From Bradysia coprophila (taxonomy: Eukaryota > Arthropoda > Insecta > Diptera > Sciaridae), in assembly GCF_014529535.1 (NCBI RefSeq), contig NW_023503941.1, positions 3,842,942-3,906,941 on the forward strand: 64,000 nucleotides of DNA. Direction: 5' to 3'. The notes under the pieces are model-generated. The model had not been told where the DNA came from. It made no database searches and saw nothing but the letters and a program-made list of their open reading frames with translations. Positions within the stretch are counted from its first letter, which is position 1. Each line of letters starts with the position of its first letter. Shown here piece by piece: positions 1 through 10,491 of this stretch. The translations under genes and the position numbers were made by a program.

Positions 1-1322
1 AACTATTTCACTCCACTCTTTATCAGAACGTATTTCCATCACATAAACAAAAAACAAGCTGATTTCGTCGTTTACGACTCATCAGTGCACCTTTGTCATG
101 ACCATGTGCATATCAGCTCGTACACTTGCACATGGTCATGACAAAGGTGCACTGATGAGTCGTAAACGACGAAATCAGCTTGTTTTTAGCCCCGTACGAA
201 GTACTGGGGGCTTATAAGATTAATATGCCGTTTGTAACACGTCGAATTGGAAGCAGACAGTAAGGGCAAAGCATTTGGTTATGTTCATAGATGACGAATC
301 CGCAATAAAAAAAATGTCCGTCCGTCCGTGACCCCTCTAGCTTGAGTAAATCACAACCTTTTTCAAAATTCTTTTTTTCCCCGATTGGTATCGACAAAAG
401 TAAGGTCAAGTTCGAAAATGGGCATGGTAGGGTCGGCCCCTCCAGAGCTAGGGCCCTATAGGTGTTTTTCAGTCTTTCGACGATATCTACCGAAATACGC
501 ACGCAATAGCTGCTTGTGATATATCAAATGAAAGGTATTGACGAGTAGAACAAAGTTGCTGAACATTGTTTTTGGGTAAGATGCAACGTGGGCTTGTTGG
601 AAGGGCTCAAAGGTCGTTACTCGGCCCTAAGTGTTTTTTGCACATAAATCGAGTAAATCTCATCCGATTTTGTTAGTTTTAGTTTTTTATGGAAGGTAAT
701 TGAATACCGAAAAGAACGTGACGAAAAAAGTTTCAAATTTGGGCCCTTGCACTAAGGCCGCTACTCGGCCCTAAGAGTTTTTTTTGCCATAAATCGAGTA
801 AATCTCATCCGATTTTGCTAGTTTTTGTTTCATTTGAGAGATAATTGAATGCCGAATAGAATGATGGCAAAAAAAGTTTCAAATTTGGGCCCTTGCACTA
901 AGGCCGCTACTCGGCCCTAAGTGCTTTTTGCACATAAATCGAGTAAATCTCAACCGATTTTGCTACTTTTTGTTTCATTTGAGAGGTAATTGAATACCCA
1001 ATGGAAAGTTGGCAAAAAATTTTGGGTTTCTAAAATAATGTCGTAAATTGTTGGTTTTATTTGAAAGGTACTTCGTACGGGCTTTCGTAATTGCGCTATG
1101 CGCAATTTTAAAAATGAACAGTTTCAGTAAATTTGACAATGCCCAACTTGACTTGCATTTTGGTAACAGACGCATTAGAGGGTCCGGGCTTATTAGGGCT
1201 GCGGACGAAATAGGATTACGGGTTGTATGGGGCTCAGTCGCAGCAAACGCTCCGACTGTTCTGATGCCTTGTTTGTTTATGTGATGGAAATACGTTCTGA
1301 TAAAGAGTGGAGTGAAATAGTT
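1..1322. mobile_element. Palindromic MITE split by a HINE element
   Basis: Bases 1-50 are the exact reverse complement of 1273-1322, and 51-113 pairs with 127-187 as an inner hairpin. Read without the interior at about 188-1272, the two flanks form one continuous foldback: the inner right arm ends in TTGTTTTT and the outer right arm continues with TTGTTTATG. I infer an originally compact palindromic element interrupted by the HINE copy described next. It may extend left of the window. No transposase is visible and the family is not assigned. Confidence 0.7.
188..1272 (+). mobile_element. HINE/DINE-1-like element, copy 1
   Basis: The element starts with AGCCCCGTACGAAGTACTGG. It has a short (GTCC)n run near 315-330, then about three degenerate units of roughly 150 bp (600-1000) marked by CTCGGCCCTAAG and ATCGAGTAAATCTCA. 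Next come an inverted terminal motif GTACTTCGTACGGGC (1068-1082) and a GCGCTATGCGC stem-loop (1094-1104). A 3' tail ending near TCCGACTGTTCTGATG is shared with copy 3. Subterminal inverted repeats, a GTCY microsatellite, core tandem repeats, a 3' stem-loop and insertion into a T run are the known hallmarks of Helentron-associated INEs. It has no coding capacity. The exact 3' end is approximate. Confidence 0.7.
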
Positions 1323-1505
1323 AAATTCAATTTTCATTTGTTTTAGAGAATGTTGTGTTATTTTACGATGAAGGCCTGTTTCGGGCAGTAATCCGTGGAT
1401 GATGCAGCGGTTGAAGAAATTTATTTTTCTTCGAGCGCAAATGTATCGAACCAAAATTGATTTTGAAAAGAAGTTTCTTTTCACATTTAATTTTTCCTTT
1501 AAATT

Positions 1506-1645
1506 AACAAAGGGCAAAAAAAAATTAACATTTAACGTTTTTTCATCACGTTTCCATACATTTTTAATCATAGTGAACGTGTTATGTACGGTGTATTTGT
1601 TTTCGTAAAACCCATGACTTACAGTCAAGGGAATAATCATATTTT
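1506..1645. repeat. Duplicate of the IR5 3' flank
   Basis: About 135 bp here matches 58330-58465 with few differences; both contain GTGTTATGTACGGTGTATTT and end near AGTCAAGGGAATAATC. The second copy lies about 25 bp beyond the IR5 stop codon. This stretch may therefore be the downstream flank of a lost IR5-like paralogue. A shared dispersed repeat is the alternative. Confidence 0.6.
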
Positions 1646-2364
1646 GTTCGTTGGCCACTCACCGGAATGATTTGAAAATACGTCAAATCCTTCCAGTAAG
1701 TGGCCAACATAGAAAATACGATTATAATATGCTAGTAAACACTTGATACAGTACCGCACTGGCCATACTGGGAAGTTGGGCGTTAATAGTAGATTATTCA
1801 CCTCTGTCCACGTGTTTATTTAGACACTTGGGGAGTTATTGCATGAGCCGAAGGCGAACTGAACTGAACTGGAATGAACTTATATTCTGGTGGACCTGTA
1901 CTTTGACTGCAGAACGTGATTTTCTTTCGGCATTTCTTCAGTTTTGCGTTGACCCGGATGACTGCATGCAGCTTTGCGTGGTACTGAATGTTACCGCCGA
2001 TTTTGTTTATTGGTTTGGTTTTTTTTAGCTTTCTGGTTGTGTTTCGCTTTTGTTGCAACCAGTTTGGGTTACTTCTAAATGTTGCGTTCAAATTTAATCT
2101 CAGATTTTCCATTGAAAATGAAAATGACACATAAATCATTCGATGATTGTTCAACGGAATGATATACTGCAGTCTCGGGAAGAAGTCAACGGAACCGAAT
2201 GACGATGACTAGCCCCCTCTAGTCTTTGACCGTTAAGGTTCGAAGTCGAAACACGAAGATTTCGAAACTTTTAAAAGTCCAACGTGTGCGCTTTTAAAAT
2301 GAGTCTTAACTGCCACAGGGGTAAATTGTTCTTCCACTGGCACTTCAGCTTTGTTTTTTTTTAC
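1646..2364. other. Intergenic, no gene recognised
   Basis: Short open frames occur on both strands (for example 1816-2154 minus), but they look random and have no recognisable domain. The right part is the immediate 3' flank of IR1. Confidence 0.5.
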
Positions 2365-4098
2365 TCAATTTCTTAGCACTTTCTTTTGCATATTAGTTTT
2401 CCATGACTTGATTTTGTTCCAAATTATTTCACAAATGAAAGCGAATCCACTTGCAGTCCACCCGTACCAAACAACAGCCGGCACAGTAAATTCACCAAGG
2501 CTCACTTGACTGTTGATTGGACGTTTGCCATTCCACTGCCACATATTTTCAACACTATATTCCGTTAGTTCCTTCCACCACTTATCGAACAGTCCGGCAG
2601 CATTTAACCGGTGTACAATGTCGTTTAGATGCTCAGTAAAAGGAAAAACTGGTCCGGCGCGCATTAACGACAAGCGTCTGTTCAGAATCGTATCGCTCAA
2701 CAAATGATACGCTTTTAAGCCCAACCGTTTCTGCACTTCTAAATAAACTTCTGAAAGAGTATTGTCCGAAATAAATGCAACAGAAAGATTGAACGCCTTC
2801 ACTTGGTATAGGATGCCATCCTTTCGTTGAACTCTGTTACTCCATCCATCATGTTTCGTTATATAATTCAAACTTTCAACCATATTACCTAAATTTGCGG
2901 CTTCTTCACCGTAAATCGGAATTGAGGCCACGTAGAGGTCGTGCAGTGATTTGATTTGCCGCGGGTAAATTGGCGACGTCAGGTAACTTTGGAAGAGCGA
3001 CACAATACCGTTCATCACGATAAGTCCAGTGAACGTCAACGGTACGATTACAAAGACGTCTGCCCAATGAAGATTTCCATATCTGATGGCTGCGTTGTCG
3101 TTCATCAGGAGATTGACGACGTCAGCAAAGCATTGGAAAAGGAAAATCTGCTTTTGCTGCAAGTAGCGAGAGACGGTCAATACAACTGATGACGTCGCAA
3201 TCACAATAAAAGCAAAGAGGAAGAGTAGCGTCCACGTTCCATTTTGCAAATATCCCACCCAGTTGGTTTCCGGCTGTGCATGAGGAACAAATATGAGCTG
3301 TGAGGACTGTCGCCATGGATATATTAGATCTGGGACACTGTTTTTTGGGGGTTTTGCAAAATTATCCAGATCTCGGTATCCTTTCTTCCACCATGATGCA
3401 TTGAAAACAGAAATTGTCACGTTCCAAAATCTGTCGGTATTTACATTCTTAACTCTTAAAGGAGATTCAAAAAATCCATTTCCCCGATGGTTTGGTACTT
3501 TGTCGGGAAAATAGTCCCGAAGCGACTCGCGTCCTGTCACATTAATCAATTCAAATGTTCCGAACGGATCGTATTTGAAGACATTGAATGAAGACTCACC
3601 ATCCTCGCCATTTAAGTGAAATGCGCAAAAGATGTCAAAAATACCGACACTCCAACTCCAACGGAATAGTTGCTCTACGATATCTAGTGAGGTGATGTTG
3701 CGAGTGAAAAACACGCCAAATTTCACACGGACGTCGATCCCGCGAACTACTTTAACCTGAGCGAACAACTGCGAGTCATTTTCAGATTTGAAATGCTCGG
3801 CGACAACAATCACAAATGGATTTTTGCTCATTTTCGTGGTGTTACCGTTGCTGGCAGAGTCAAATGTGTAAACTGTCTGAGGTATGAAGTTCACTAACGT
3901 CGCATTGAAACTCGATGGCGACAGTGGCAACCAATTACTGATGTCGGTTGTCGATGCATCCACAAAATAAATGTGATGATCGAAGTGGAAAATTGCACTC
4001 AGTCGATGGATTAGACGTACACCATCTGGATAATGTTGAGAGTGAGTCATCGTAGACAGAACGTTTAGAATTATTGCCGATAGAGCAGTGGAATTCAT
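2365..4098 (-). CDS. Divergent ionotropic receptor (IR1)
   Basis: This is an intronless 577-residue ORF starting at ATG (MNSTALSAI) and ending in TGA. The C-terminal half has the ionotropic receptor / ligand-gated channel layout. TM1 lies at about 288-312 after NGTWT, followed by a pore-side stretch with LLMNDNA. The second hydrophobic segment, at about 345-372, carries GLIVMNGIVSLFQSYLTSP, and the S2 lobe starts with the family-typical proline, isoleucine and leucine spacing. TM3 lies at about 538-562 (VPAVVWYGW). Known IRs are chemosensory cation channels related to glutamate receptors, placed in sensory dendrites. The N-terminal part is poorly conserved, as in divergent IRs, and the ligand cannot be told. 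IR2, IR3 and IR4 are close paralogues on the same strand, which shows tandem duplication. No frameshift is seen. The family call is firm; expression is unknown. Confidence 0.85.
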   Translation of the reverse strand: MNSTALSAIILNVLSTMTHSQHYPDGVRLIHRLSAIFHFDHHIYFVDASTTDISNWLPLSPSSFNATLVNFIPQTVYTFDSASNGNTTKMSKNPFVIVVAEHFKSENDSQLFAQVKVVRGIDVRVKFGVFFTRNITSLDIVEQLFRWSWSVGIFDIFCAFHLNGEDGESSFNVFKYDPFGTFELINVTGRESLRDYFPDKVPNHRGNGFFESPLRVKNVNTDRFWNVTISVFNASWWKKGYRDLDNFAKPPKNSVPDLIYPWRQSSQLIFVPHAQPETNWVGYLQNGTWTLLFLFAFIVIATSSVVLTVSRYLQQKQIFLFQCFADVVNLLMNDNAAIRYGNLHWADVFVIVPLTFTGLIVMNGIVSLFQSYLTSPIYPRQIKSLHDLYVASIPIYGEEAANLGNMVESLNYITKHDGWSNRVQRKDGILYQVKAFNLSVAFISDNTLSEVYLEVQKRLGLKAYHLLSDTILNRRLSLMRAGPVFPFTEHLNDIVHRLNAAGLFDKWWKELTEYSVENMWQWNGKRPINSQVSLGEFTVPAVVWYGWTASGFAFICEIIWNKIKSWKTNMQKKVLRN

Positions 4099-4540
4099 GC
4101 TGTTGGTTTAACTCGTATAAGCCTCCTATGCGTAGTCCAGGAGAACCGATTACATTTTAGTGTTCAACAACCGAATAGAGAGTTTTGGTTTTTCGGTTGA
4201 TTCGATTCGATTGACTAACATACTTCATTATACTAAATGAAAAGTTTTCACCAGGGGGCAATTTCGGTAATAAAGTTCGAATAAATTATGCAACAATAAT
4301 CATACCGCCATTTGGGGGCAATCGATTATGCGGTAATCACTTTGGCTGTTACGGTTATTTGACAAGTTCGATTTGAGATTAAGCTCGACCTATGGTGCTC
4401 TTGCCTATTTGAACTGCTAATGATTATGTTGACGTGTTATACAGTTTATTACACCAGTAAATGACTCTATTTGCTACAAAGGAAGCGACACATAGCGGAA
4501 AAACATATCTTCGCTAAGAGATACAAACTGCACAACGCGC
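4099..4540 (-). promoter_or_regulatory. Conserved IR 5' flank (IR1)
   Basis: Blocks here recur upstream of IR2 and IR3: GATTCGATTGA, AAATGAAAAGT, a G-run, TATGCGGTAATCACTTTG and CTGTTACGGTTATTT. Part of the conservation simply reflects recent duplication. Blocks that persist in all three copies are nevertheless candidates for shared promoter or enhancer elements. No TATA box was identified with confidence. Confidence 0.4.
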
Positions 4541-4548
4541 AGAGGAAT

Positions 4549-5948
4549 GCTGAAAACAAACGAGGCATTCAAAACGTGTTTTGGTCCTTGTTTTCATGAC
4601 GAAATTTTCGAAACTGTCAAATGAAGTTAGAACTTTTTAGACCCGTACGAAGTACTGGGGTCTTATAGGTTTACGCATACGTTTGTAACACGTCGAATTG
4701 GACTCCCTGAGTAAGGGGAAACCTATTGTGGTTGTCTAGAGATGCCAAATCCGCGAAAAAAAATGTCCGTCTGTCCGTCCGTCCGTCTGTCCGTCTGTCT
4801 GTCTGCACGATAACTTGAGTAAAACGCATCCGATTTTGAAAATTCTTTTTTTCCCCGTTTGGTAATGTCAAAAGACAGGCTAAGTTCGAAGATGAGTGAT
4901 TTTGGATCGACCCCTCCCGAGCTGTGGCCCAATAAGTGCTTCACGGTTTTTCAAAGATATCTCCGGACATTTAAACGTTAAACTTGTAAGTGATACGTCA
5001 AATAAAAGGTATTGACAATACCGATCGACAAAAAAAAAGTTTATGGAAATCGGATGACCGAGTCGTGAGTTAGAACCCTTGGTGTGGAACAGGCACAGGG
5101 CGGCAAGCAGTTTTTGCTTGTAGGTCGGCCACATTTGAACATATTTCGTTCGTTGTAGCTTTATTAGATAGGTATTGACCGTACCAATCAGGGAAAAAAA
5201 ATTTATGAAATTATGTTCTCCGGAGCGTGAGCTAGGTCTCTTGGAGTGAGCTCTTATCTGGCTACTCGGAAGTACAGTGAACGTGGTGTATTTTGACAAT
5301 ATCTCGAGTAAATTTTGACCGAATTTCATGAATTTTTTTTTTGTTTGAAAGGTATTAACGAATGTAAAGCGTCGGTACTATTTCCGGTCTCCTAACAAAA
5401 TGGCTGCCGGCGGCCATATTGGATTTTATTAAAAGTGATATAAAGTGAGAAAAATGATGCTTCGAGAGTTTCTGTTAACATGGAAATAATGTGTTAAGTG
5501 TGAGGGGTTTCAGGGATTCCATATATGGACATCTATATATACCTATATACAGCTATATTGAGCTATATACAGGCATATAGAGCTATATAATAGCATATAT
5601 TCCTCTGTGAAATGTTTATTTACAGTGAAATATAGGTAAATATAGCGGTATATAGCTGTTTAAATAGGAATTTATGAAATTTGACTTCGTACGGGGCTGT
5701 TTATATTGCCTCCGGCAATTTAATTGTATATGATAACAAGGCAAAGAGTGGATAATGTAAGTGATTTTAAAGGGAGAATAGTTTTTCAGCAGAGAAGAAA
5801 ATGAAGTAAGAGAAATGAAGAGTTTCACATTAAAGGCTTTTGATACGAATAGGTGTTTCGTACGGGTCGGCGTTAGCTATGTTTCTATTCAAAATCGCGA
5901 TTGCTGCATCTGTCAATGAAAACTAGGACCAAAACACGTTTTGAATGC
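4549..5948. mobile_element. MITE interrupted by HINE copy 2
   Basis: The left part (4549-4638) and the right part (5882-5948) are the two halves of a palindromic MITE whose uninterrupted relative is at 39527-39699. Arm motifs are AGGCATTCAAAACGTGTTTT and its complement. The right terminus is eroded. The interior is the HINE at 4639-5881. Confidence 0.75.
4639..5881 (+). mobile_element. HINE/DINE-1-like element, copy 2
   Basis: It begins AGACCCGTACGAAGTACTGG and carries a (GTCC/GTCT)n microsatellite at about 4765-4805. Degenerate core units follow, with AAAGGTATTGAC motifs, then a TATA-rich stretch (5520-5665) and two TTCGTACGGG motifs near the right end. Comparison with the empty MITE at 39527-39699 puts the insertion inside a run of T (AACTTTTT|CTATTC), with no target duplication longer than the T-run overlap. 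That is the known Helentron/HINE preference. Confidence 0.7.
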
Positions 5949-5986
5949 ATCGCAATTTGAAGATTTGTCACTTTTATGGACAGTTA

Positions 5987-6206
5987 AGTATAGTTTCCAC
6001 TTAAAAAGAGCACTCCGTCTACATGACAGTTGTAAAATAGAACAAAAGAACTGTCACGCAAATGTAGTGGAAATTGAATTTATTTCAATTCTTTACTCCG
6101 TTTACGTGATAGTTCCTTTGTTCTATTTTACAACTGTCATGACAGTCATGACATGTCATGTAGACGGAGGCTAAACGGAGTGCTCTTTTTAAGTGGAAAC
6201 TATACT
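5987..6206. mobile_element. Harbinger-like MITE, copy 1
   Basis: This is a near-perfect palindrome with terminal AGTATAGTTTCCACTTAAAA and its complement, flanked on both sides by TTA (5984-5986 and 6207-6209). A 3-bp TTA/TAA duplication is characteristic of PIF/Harbinger elements. Relatives lie at 48520 and 60210. It has no coding capacity. Confidence 0.75.
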
Positions 6207-6643
6207 TTAACCATTCCAGCCATTCTTCGTACCAACTCTTATTAGATTTACTGAAGTACGCTCTCTAAAAACCGCTTCCGGTGGATGGCAAAATTACAAA
6301 TCGTGCCGTTCATTACCAATCCAAATAAAAAATTTATTTTCGAAAATCAAGAAAACAAAAAAAAAGTAATTTCTCAGTTTTTGCCAAACGTCGAATTATG
6401 ATCGTGAGCAATACTCTCTCTAGCATCCAAACTCTCTCAAAAAATCGACTTAGGGGGGAAAATAAGTTTGAGAAACGCGGATTTTTAATATGGCTTAAAC
6501 ACAACAACAACAACACGAGCGAACAAAGTAGCAGTGATTCATAAACGTATCTACCACCTTAATAATTGTAGTTTGGTTGCTAGGGAGGGTATTGTCGTGA
6601 GGCACAAAAATTGATTTTTTCGTTCATTTGATCAGACAGTCGT
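6207..6643. other. Intergenic 3' flank of IR2
   Basis: The stretch contains A-runs and a CAACAACAACA run near 6502. No gene, RNA or repeat family was recognised. Confidence 0.5.
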
Positions 6644-8455
6644 TCACTTAAAGCTCCAATTCTGCAGCACACGCATTGCGTGAATTACTCGACTCCTTAG
6701 CACTCCCTTTGGAAGGTTAGAATTCCATGACTCGATTCTATTCCAAATTAGTTCGCAAATGAAAACAATTGCACTTGCAATCCAACCGTACCAAACAAAT
6801 GCCGGCACAGTGAATTCACCACGGCTCAATTCATTGTTGACGTGACTGTGACGCTTGCGATTCCGTTGCCATAGTTGTTCAACGAGATTTTCGTATCCTT
6901 TATCCAAATGCTTATCGATCAGTCCGGCAGCATTCAAACGGTGAATTATGTTGTTTAGATGATCAGTGAAAGGAAAAACTGGACTGACCGGATGTGACAC
7001 ATACCGTCTAACCAGAGACGTGTCGCTTAACATATGATAAGCTTTCAGTCCCAGCCGTTTCTGTAATTCTAAAAACATTTGTGCACTAATGAGGTCCAAA
7101 GGAAATGCTAAAGAATTGTTGAATGCATGGGCATCGTATTGCACATTAACAGCTCGTCGAACTTTGCTACTCCACCCACCATAGTTCGTTATAGATTCCA
7201 AAGTTTCAATAACCATTGAATAATCACCTCCATCAACAGTAAGCGGAACTGATGATATGTAGAGATCGTGTAGAGAGTTGATTTGTCGCCGGTAAATTGG
7301 CGATGTCAGGTAACTTTGGAAGAGCGACACAATACCGTTCATTACAATAAGCCCAGTGAATGTCAACGGTACGATTACAAAGACGTCTGCCCAATGAAGA
7401 TTTCCATATCTGATGGTTGCGTTGTCGTTCATCAGGAGATTAACGACCTCAGTCAGGCATTGGAACAACGAAATTTTATTTTGCTGCAAGTAGCGAGAGA
7501 CGGCCAATAGAGCTGTTGACGACGCAATTACAACAAAAGCAAAGATGAAGAGTAGCGTCCACGTGCCATTTTGCAAATATGCCACCCAGTTGGTTTCCAG
7601 CAGTGCATGAGGAACTAATACGACCATATTTAAGTAACGGAATGGATATGCAAAACAGGAAGTGCTGTTAAGAACCACCCCATGATATCCCATGCCTGCG
7701 ATATTCTTCGACATTGATCTTGATGCATTAAAAACAGAAAGGACCAAGACCCAAATTCCATCGTCAATAACACTCCCAACAGTTGTATCACGATCAAAAA
7801 ATCCATTTCCCCGATGGTTTGGTACTTTGTCGGGAAAATAGTTCCGAAGCGACTCACATCCTGTCACATTAACCAATTCAAATGTTCCGAATGTTCCGAA
7901 CGGATCGTATTTGAAGACATTGAATGAAGGTTCACCATCCTCAGCATCCAAGTGAAATGCGCAAAAAATGTCAAAAATACCAGCACTACAACTCCAACGG
8001 AACAGTTCCTCTACGATATCTAATGAGGTGATGCTACGAGTGAAAAACACGCCAAATTTGACGCTGACGTCGATCCCGCGAATTACTTTGACCTGAGCGA
8101 ATAATTGCGAGTCGTTGTCGAAATGCTCGGCGACAATAATCACAACTGGATTTTTGCTCATTTTCTCTTCTAATGTTGGCAGTTTCGTGGTTGTAACGTT
8201 GCTGGTAGAGTCACCATCAAATGTGTAAACTGTCTGAGGTATGAAGTTCACTAACGTCGCATTGAAACTCGATGGCGACAGTGGCACCCAATTACTGATG
8301 TCGGTTGTCGATGCATCCACAAAATAAATGTGATGATCGAAGTGGAAAATTGCACTCAGTCGATGGATTAGACGAACGCTGTCTGGATATAGATGATAGT
8401 GAGTCATCGTAGACAGAACGTTTAGAATTATTGCCGGTAGTGCAGTGGAGTTCAT
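6644..8455 (-). CDS. Divergent ionotropic receptor (IR2)
   Basis: This intronless ORF of 603 residues is a close paralogue of IR1 and starts with the same MNSTAL motif. TM1 lies at about 298-322, the second membrane segment at about 355-382 with GLIVMNGIVSLFQSYLTSP, and TM3 at about 548-572 (VPAFVWYGW). Compared with IR1 it has small insertions in the N-terminal lobe, for example a duplicated GTFGTF and an extra stretch around residues 85-95. It has a longer basic C-terminus. The S2 ligand-lobe region differs more between paralogues than the membrane core does, as expected for receptors diverging in ligand choice. The proposed role is a chemosensory cation channel subunit; ligand and partner are unknown. 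The reading frame is intact. Confidence 0.85.
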   Translation of the reverse strand: MNSTALPAIILNVLSTMTHYHLYPDSVRLIHRLSAIFHFDHHIYFVDASTTDISNWVPLSPSSFNATLVNFIPQTVYTFDGDSTSNVTTTKLPTLEEKMSKNPVVIIVAEHFDNDSQLFAQVKVIRGIDVSVKFGVFFTRSITSLDIVEELFRWSCSAGIFDIFCAFHLDAEDGEPSFNVFKYDPFGTFGTFELVNVTGCESLRNYFPDKVPNHRGNGFFDRDTTVGSVIDDGIWVLVLSVFNASRSMSKNIAGMGYHGVVLNSTSCFAYPFRYLNMVVLVPHALLETNWVAYLQNGTWTLLFIFAFVVIASSTALLAVSRYLQQNKISLFQCLTEVVNLLMNDNATIRYGNLHWADVFVIVPLTFTGLIVMNGIVSLFQSYLTSPIYRRQINSLHDLYISSVPLTVDGGDYSMVIETLESITNYGGWSSKVRRAVNVQYDAHAFNNSLAFPLDLISAQMFLELQKRLGLKAYHMLSDTSLVRRYVSHPVSPVFPFTDHLNNIIHRLNAAGLIDKHLDKGYENLVEQLWQRNRKRHSHVNNELSRGEFTVPAFVWYGWIASAIVFICELIWNRIESWNSNLPKGVLRSRVIHAMRVLQNWSFK

Positions 8456-8750
8456 GCTCTTGGTATGAACTTGTATGAATATCGTCTAGACCGGTAGAAC
8501 CGTTTACAATCAGTGGACAACAAACAAATAGAAAGTTTGGGGCGTTTGGAGATTTTTTTGTTGGATTCGATTCGATTGATTGACATATTTCATTGTCAAA
8601 TGAAAAGTGTTTACGGGGGGGAGGCGATAATAATCACACATTCAATTAGGAGTGTGTATTTAATCGCCGATTATCGGTTATGCAGTTAACACTTTGTCTG
8701 TTAGATACGGTTTTTTGACGAATTTGATGTTAGATTAAGTGCAACCGATG
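8456..8750 (-). promoter_or_regulatory. Conserved IR 5' flank (IR2)
   Basis: It shares with the IR1 and IR3 flanks the blocks GATTCGATTGATTGACATA, AAATGAAAAGTG, a G-rich run and CTGTTAGATACGGTTTTTTGA. IR2 lacks the TE insertions seen further upstream of IR3. Regulatory function is inferred only from this conservation. Confidence 0.4.
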
Positions 8751-9257
8751 AAAATGCATGTGATACGGCTGGACAAGGAAGATGAATAGCTCGATAGCAA
8801 GCAATTCATGATTATTCGAATTCTCTGTATGTTTCCATTCAACCTCGTTGTCGGCTCGTGTCGATACTTTTTTTTGACGATATTATCGAGTAAACGAAAT
8901 TGTCGTACACAGGAAATCGGTGTAGCGTGTGCCTTTCGAACGATACAAAAGAAAAACTCACAATCAACGTTAACGCGACTATATTTTCTCGTGTTTTTGT
9001 ACATAGCAGTCTGTTGTTTGGAAAATAAAATTATTTAACTTGCAGCGCTTCCTTTATCTTCCGTTCGATATACATTTTCCGTTCCCACCTAAGCAATCTC
9101 TTCCAATCAAACCACGGAATCTATGGAAACAAGAAATAAGCAATTGATTAGGATGTGCGTCTGTACGAATTCGTTTCGATGTCATTACGATAAACAATTG
9201 CATCAGCTATGCTGACTATCAAACTAGACTTTGGAAATTCAAGATCGATGAGTACAC
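8751..9257. other. Intergenic, nothing recognised
   Basis: Two overlapping short open frames on opposite strands (8735-9004 and 8808-9038) have no recognisable features. No repeat family is evident. Confidence 0.4.
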
Positions 9258-9504
9258 TACACAGTTCGCGAAAAATTGGTTGCAAAATTACTGAAAAATA
9301 GCACTGGCTGAAAAATGTGTGAAATTACAGTCCTCAGTTACCAATCATGGGCGCGCGTTAGCATAGCGCCCGTGACGCAAGTCCTATTACTAGAAAAAAA
9401 AAAAAAATTTTGTCGTAGACTGCAGAACCATATATACAGCGAATATTGAAGTTCCACAATTCAAATACAAATGACTCCAAATTACCATTAAAAAAACTAG
9501 GCGT

Positions 9505-9900
9505 CCGTACGAGTTCAACGAGCTATCACACGTTCTTGCAGCTTAAAATTTGGCCACGCAAAAAACCTTCCAAGAAGCCCTATTTCCATACATTTTGGTC
9601 AATTTCAGTACTTTAAACGAAATGAAAAAATCCTACGTTACTTTGTTAGTCCGTCCGTCCGTCCGTGTTTCCTATCTTCTTAAGTCTTCTTTAGATTTTG
9701 TTGAAATTTTGGGAGTAGATTCTAGTCGTCATTCTAAGACATTCCAGAAAAAAAAATTTGGGGGGAACCGGCCTCGTTTCAGAGCTAGGGCTCCTCGAAG
9801 TTCCCATATAAGCCCCATATAAGAACAACTTTAAGTGTGTGTGTGTGGATGGGTATGGTAGAACAAATTTGTTCGCTTTTGGTAAGCTCTGCTCGCCTCA
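9505..9900 (+). mobile_element. Second GTCC-microsatellite (mini-me-like) element
   Basis: It starts near GTCCGTACGAGTTCAACGAG, has a (GTCC)4 run at about 9650-9666, then core sequence with a GTGTGTGTG run near 9836-9845. The layout resembles HINE/mini-me elements, but the sequence differs from the CCCCGTACGAAG family. A reverse-complement relative of its first 30 bp is at about 47576-47606. Confidence 0.5.
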
Positions 9901-10051
9901 ATTTTTTTTCCCTAAATTTAGAAGTTTTTAAATTTTTCAAAATTTTTTAAATTTTTCAAAATTTTCAAAACTTTCAAATTTTTTCAAATTTTTCAAATTT
10001 TTTAAATTTTTCAAATTTTTCTAATCTATTAATTCTTCCAAAAGAACTGAT

Positions 10052-10491
10052 ATCAGTCAAAAACACTCAAAAGAGTAAAAGTGACGCAAGTCCCTGTGCA
10101 TACTTCCAAAACAACTGATATCGCTGGATGTGACGGATTCTGCGCTTGTACGCAAAAACTGTCACAAGAAAAATTTGACCAAAGAAATTCTAGAAACAAA
10201 ATTTTACCAAAAAAATTTTGCGTCACAAGTGGCAGATGTTGAGGAAAGTACTTTTAAGAATTTTTTTAAAATAGGCAAGAATACGTCCTAATACGTCCGA
10301 ATCATCTGCCACTTTGTGACGCAAAATTTTTTTTGGTAAAATTTTGTTTCTAGAATTTCTTTGGTCAAATTTTTCCTGTTACAGTTTTTGCGTACAAGCG
10401 CAGAATGCGTCACATCCAGCGATATCAGTTGTTTTGGAAGTATGCACAGGGACTTGCGTCACTTTTACTCTTTTGAGTGTTTTTGACTGAT
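10052..10491. repeat. Long palindrome A (about 210-bp arms)
   Basis: The left arm, from ATCAGTCAAAAACACTC, mirrors the right arm ending GAGTGTTTTTGACTGAT. The arms include TGACGCAAGTCC, AACTGATATCGCTGG and CGCAAAAACTGT. Degenerate pieces of the same arm recur at about 46040-46160, 49445-49560 and 51870-51990, so this is a dispersed foldback family. Confidence 0.75.

Noticed and set aside
975..1658. 227-codon open frame on the minus strand
   Set aside because: It runs across the HINE 3' part and the outer MITE arm into flank, with repeat-derived composition and no domain. It is a by-product of the repeats.
2956..3189. Plus-strand frames inside the receptor genes (also 7283-7510 and 31345-31572)
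   Set aside because: They are conserved only because they lie antisense to the conserved membrane region of the receptors.
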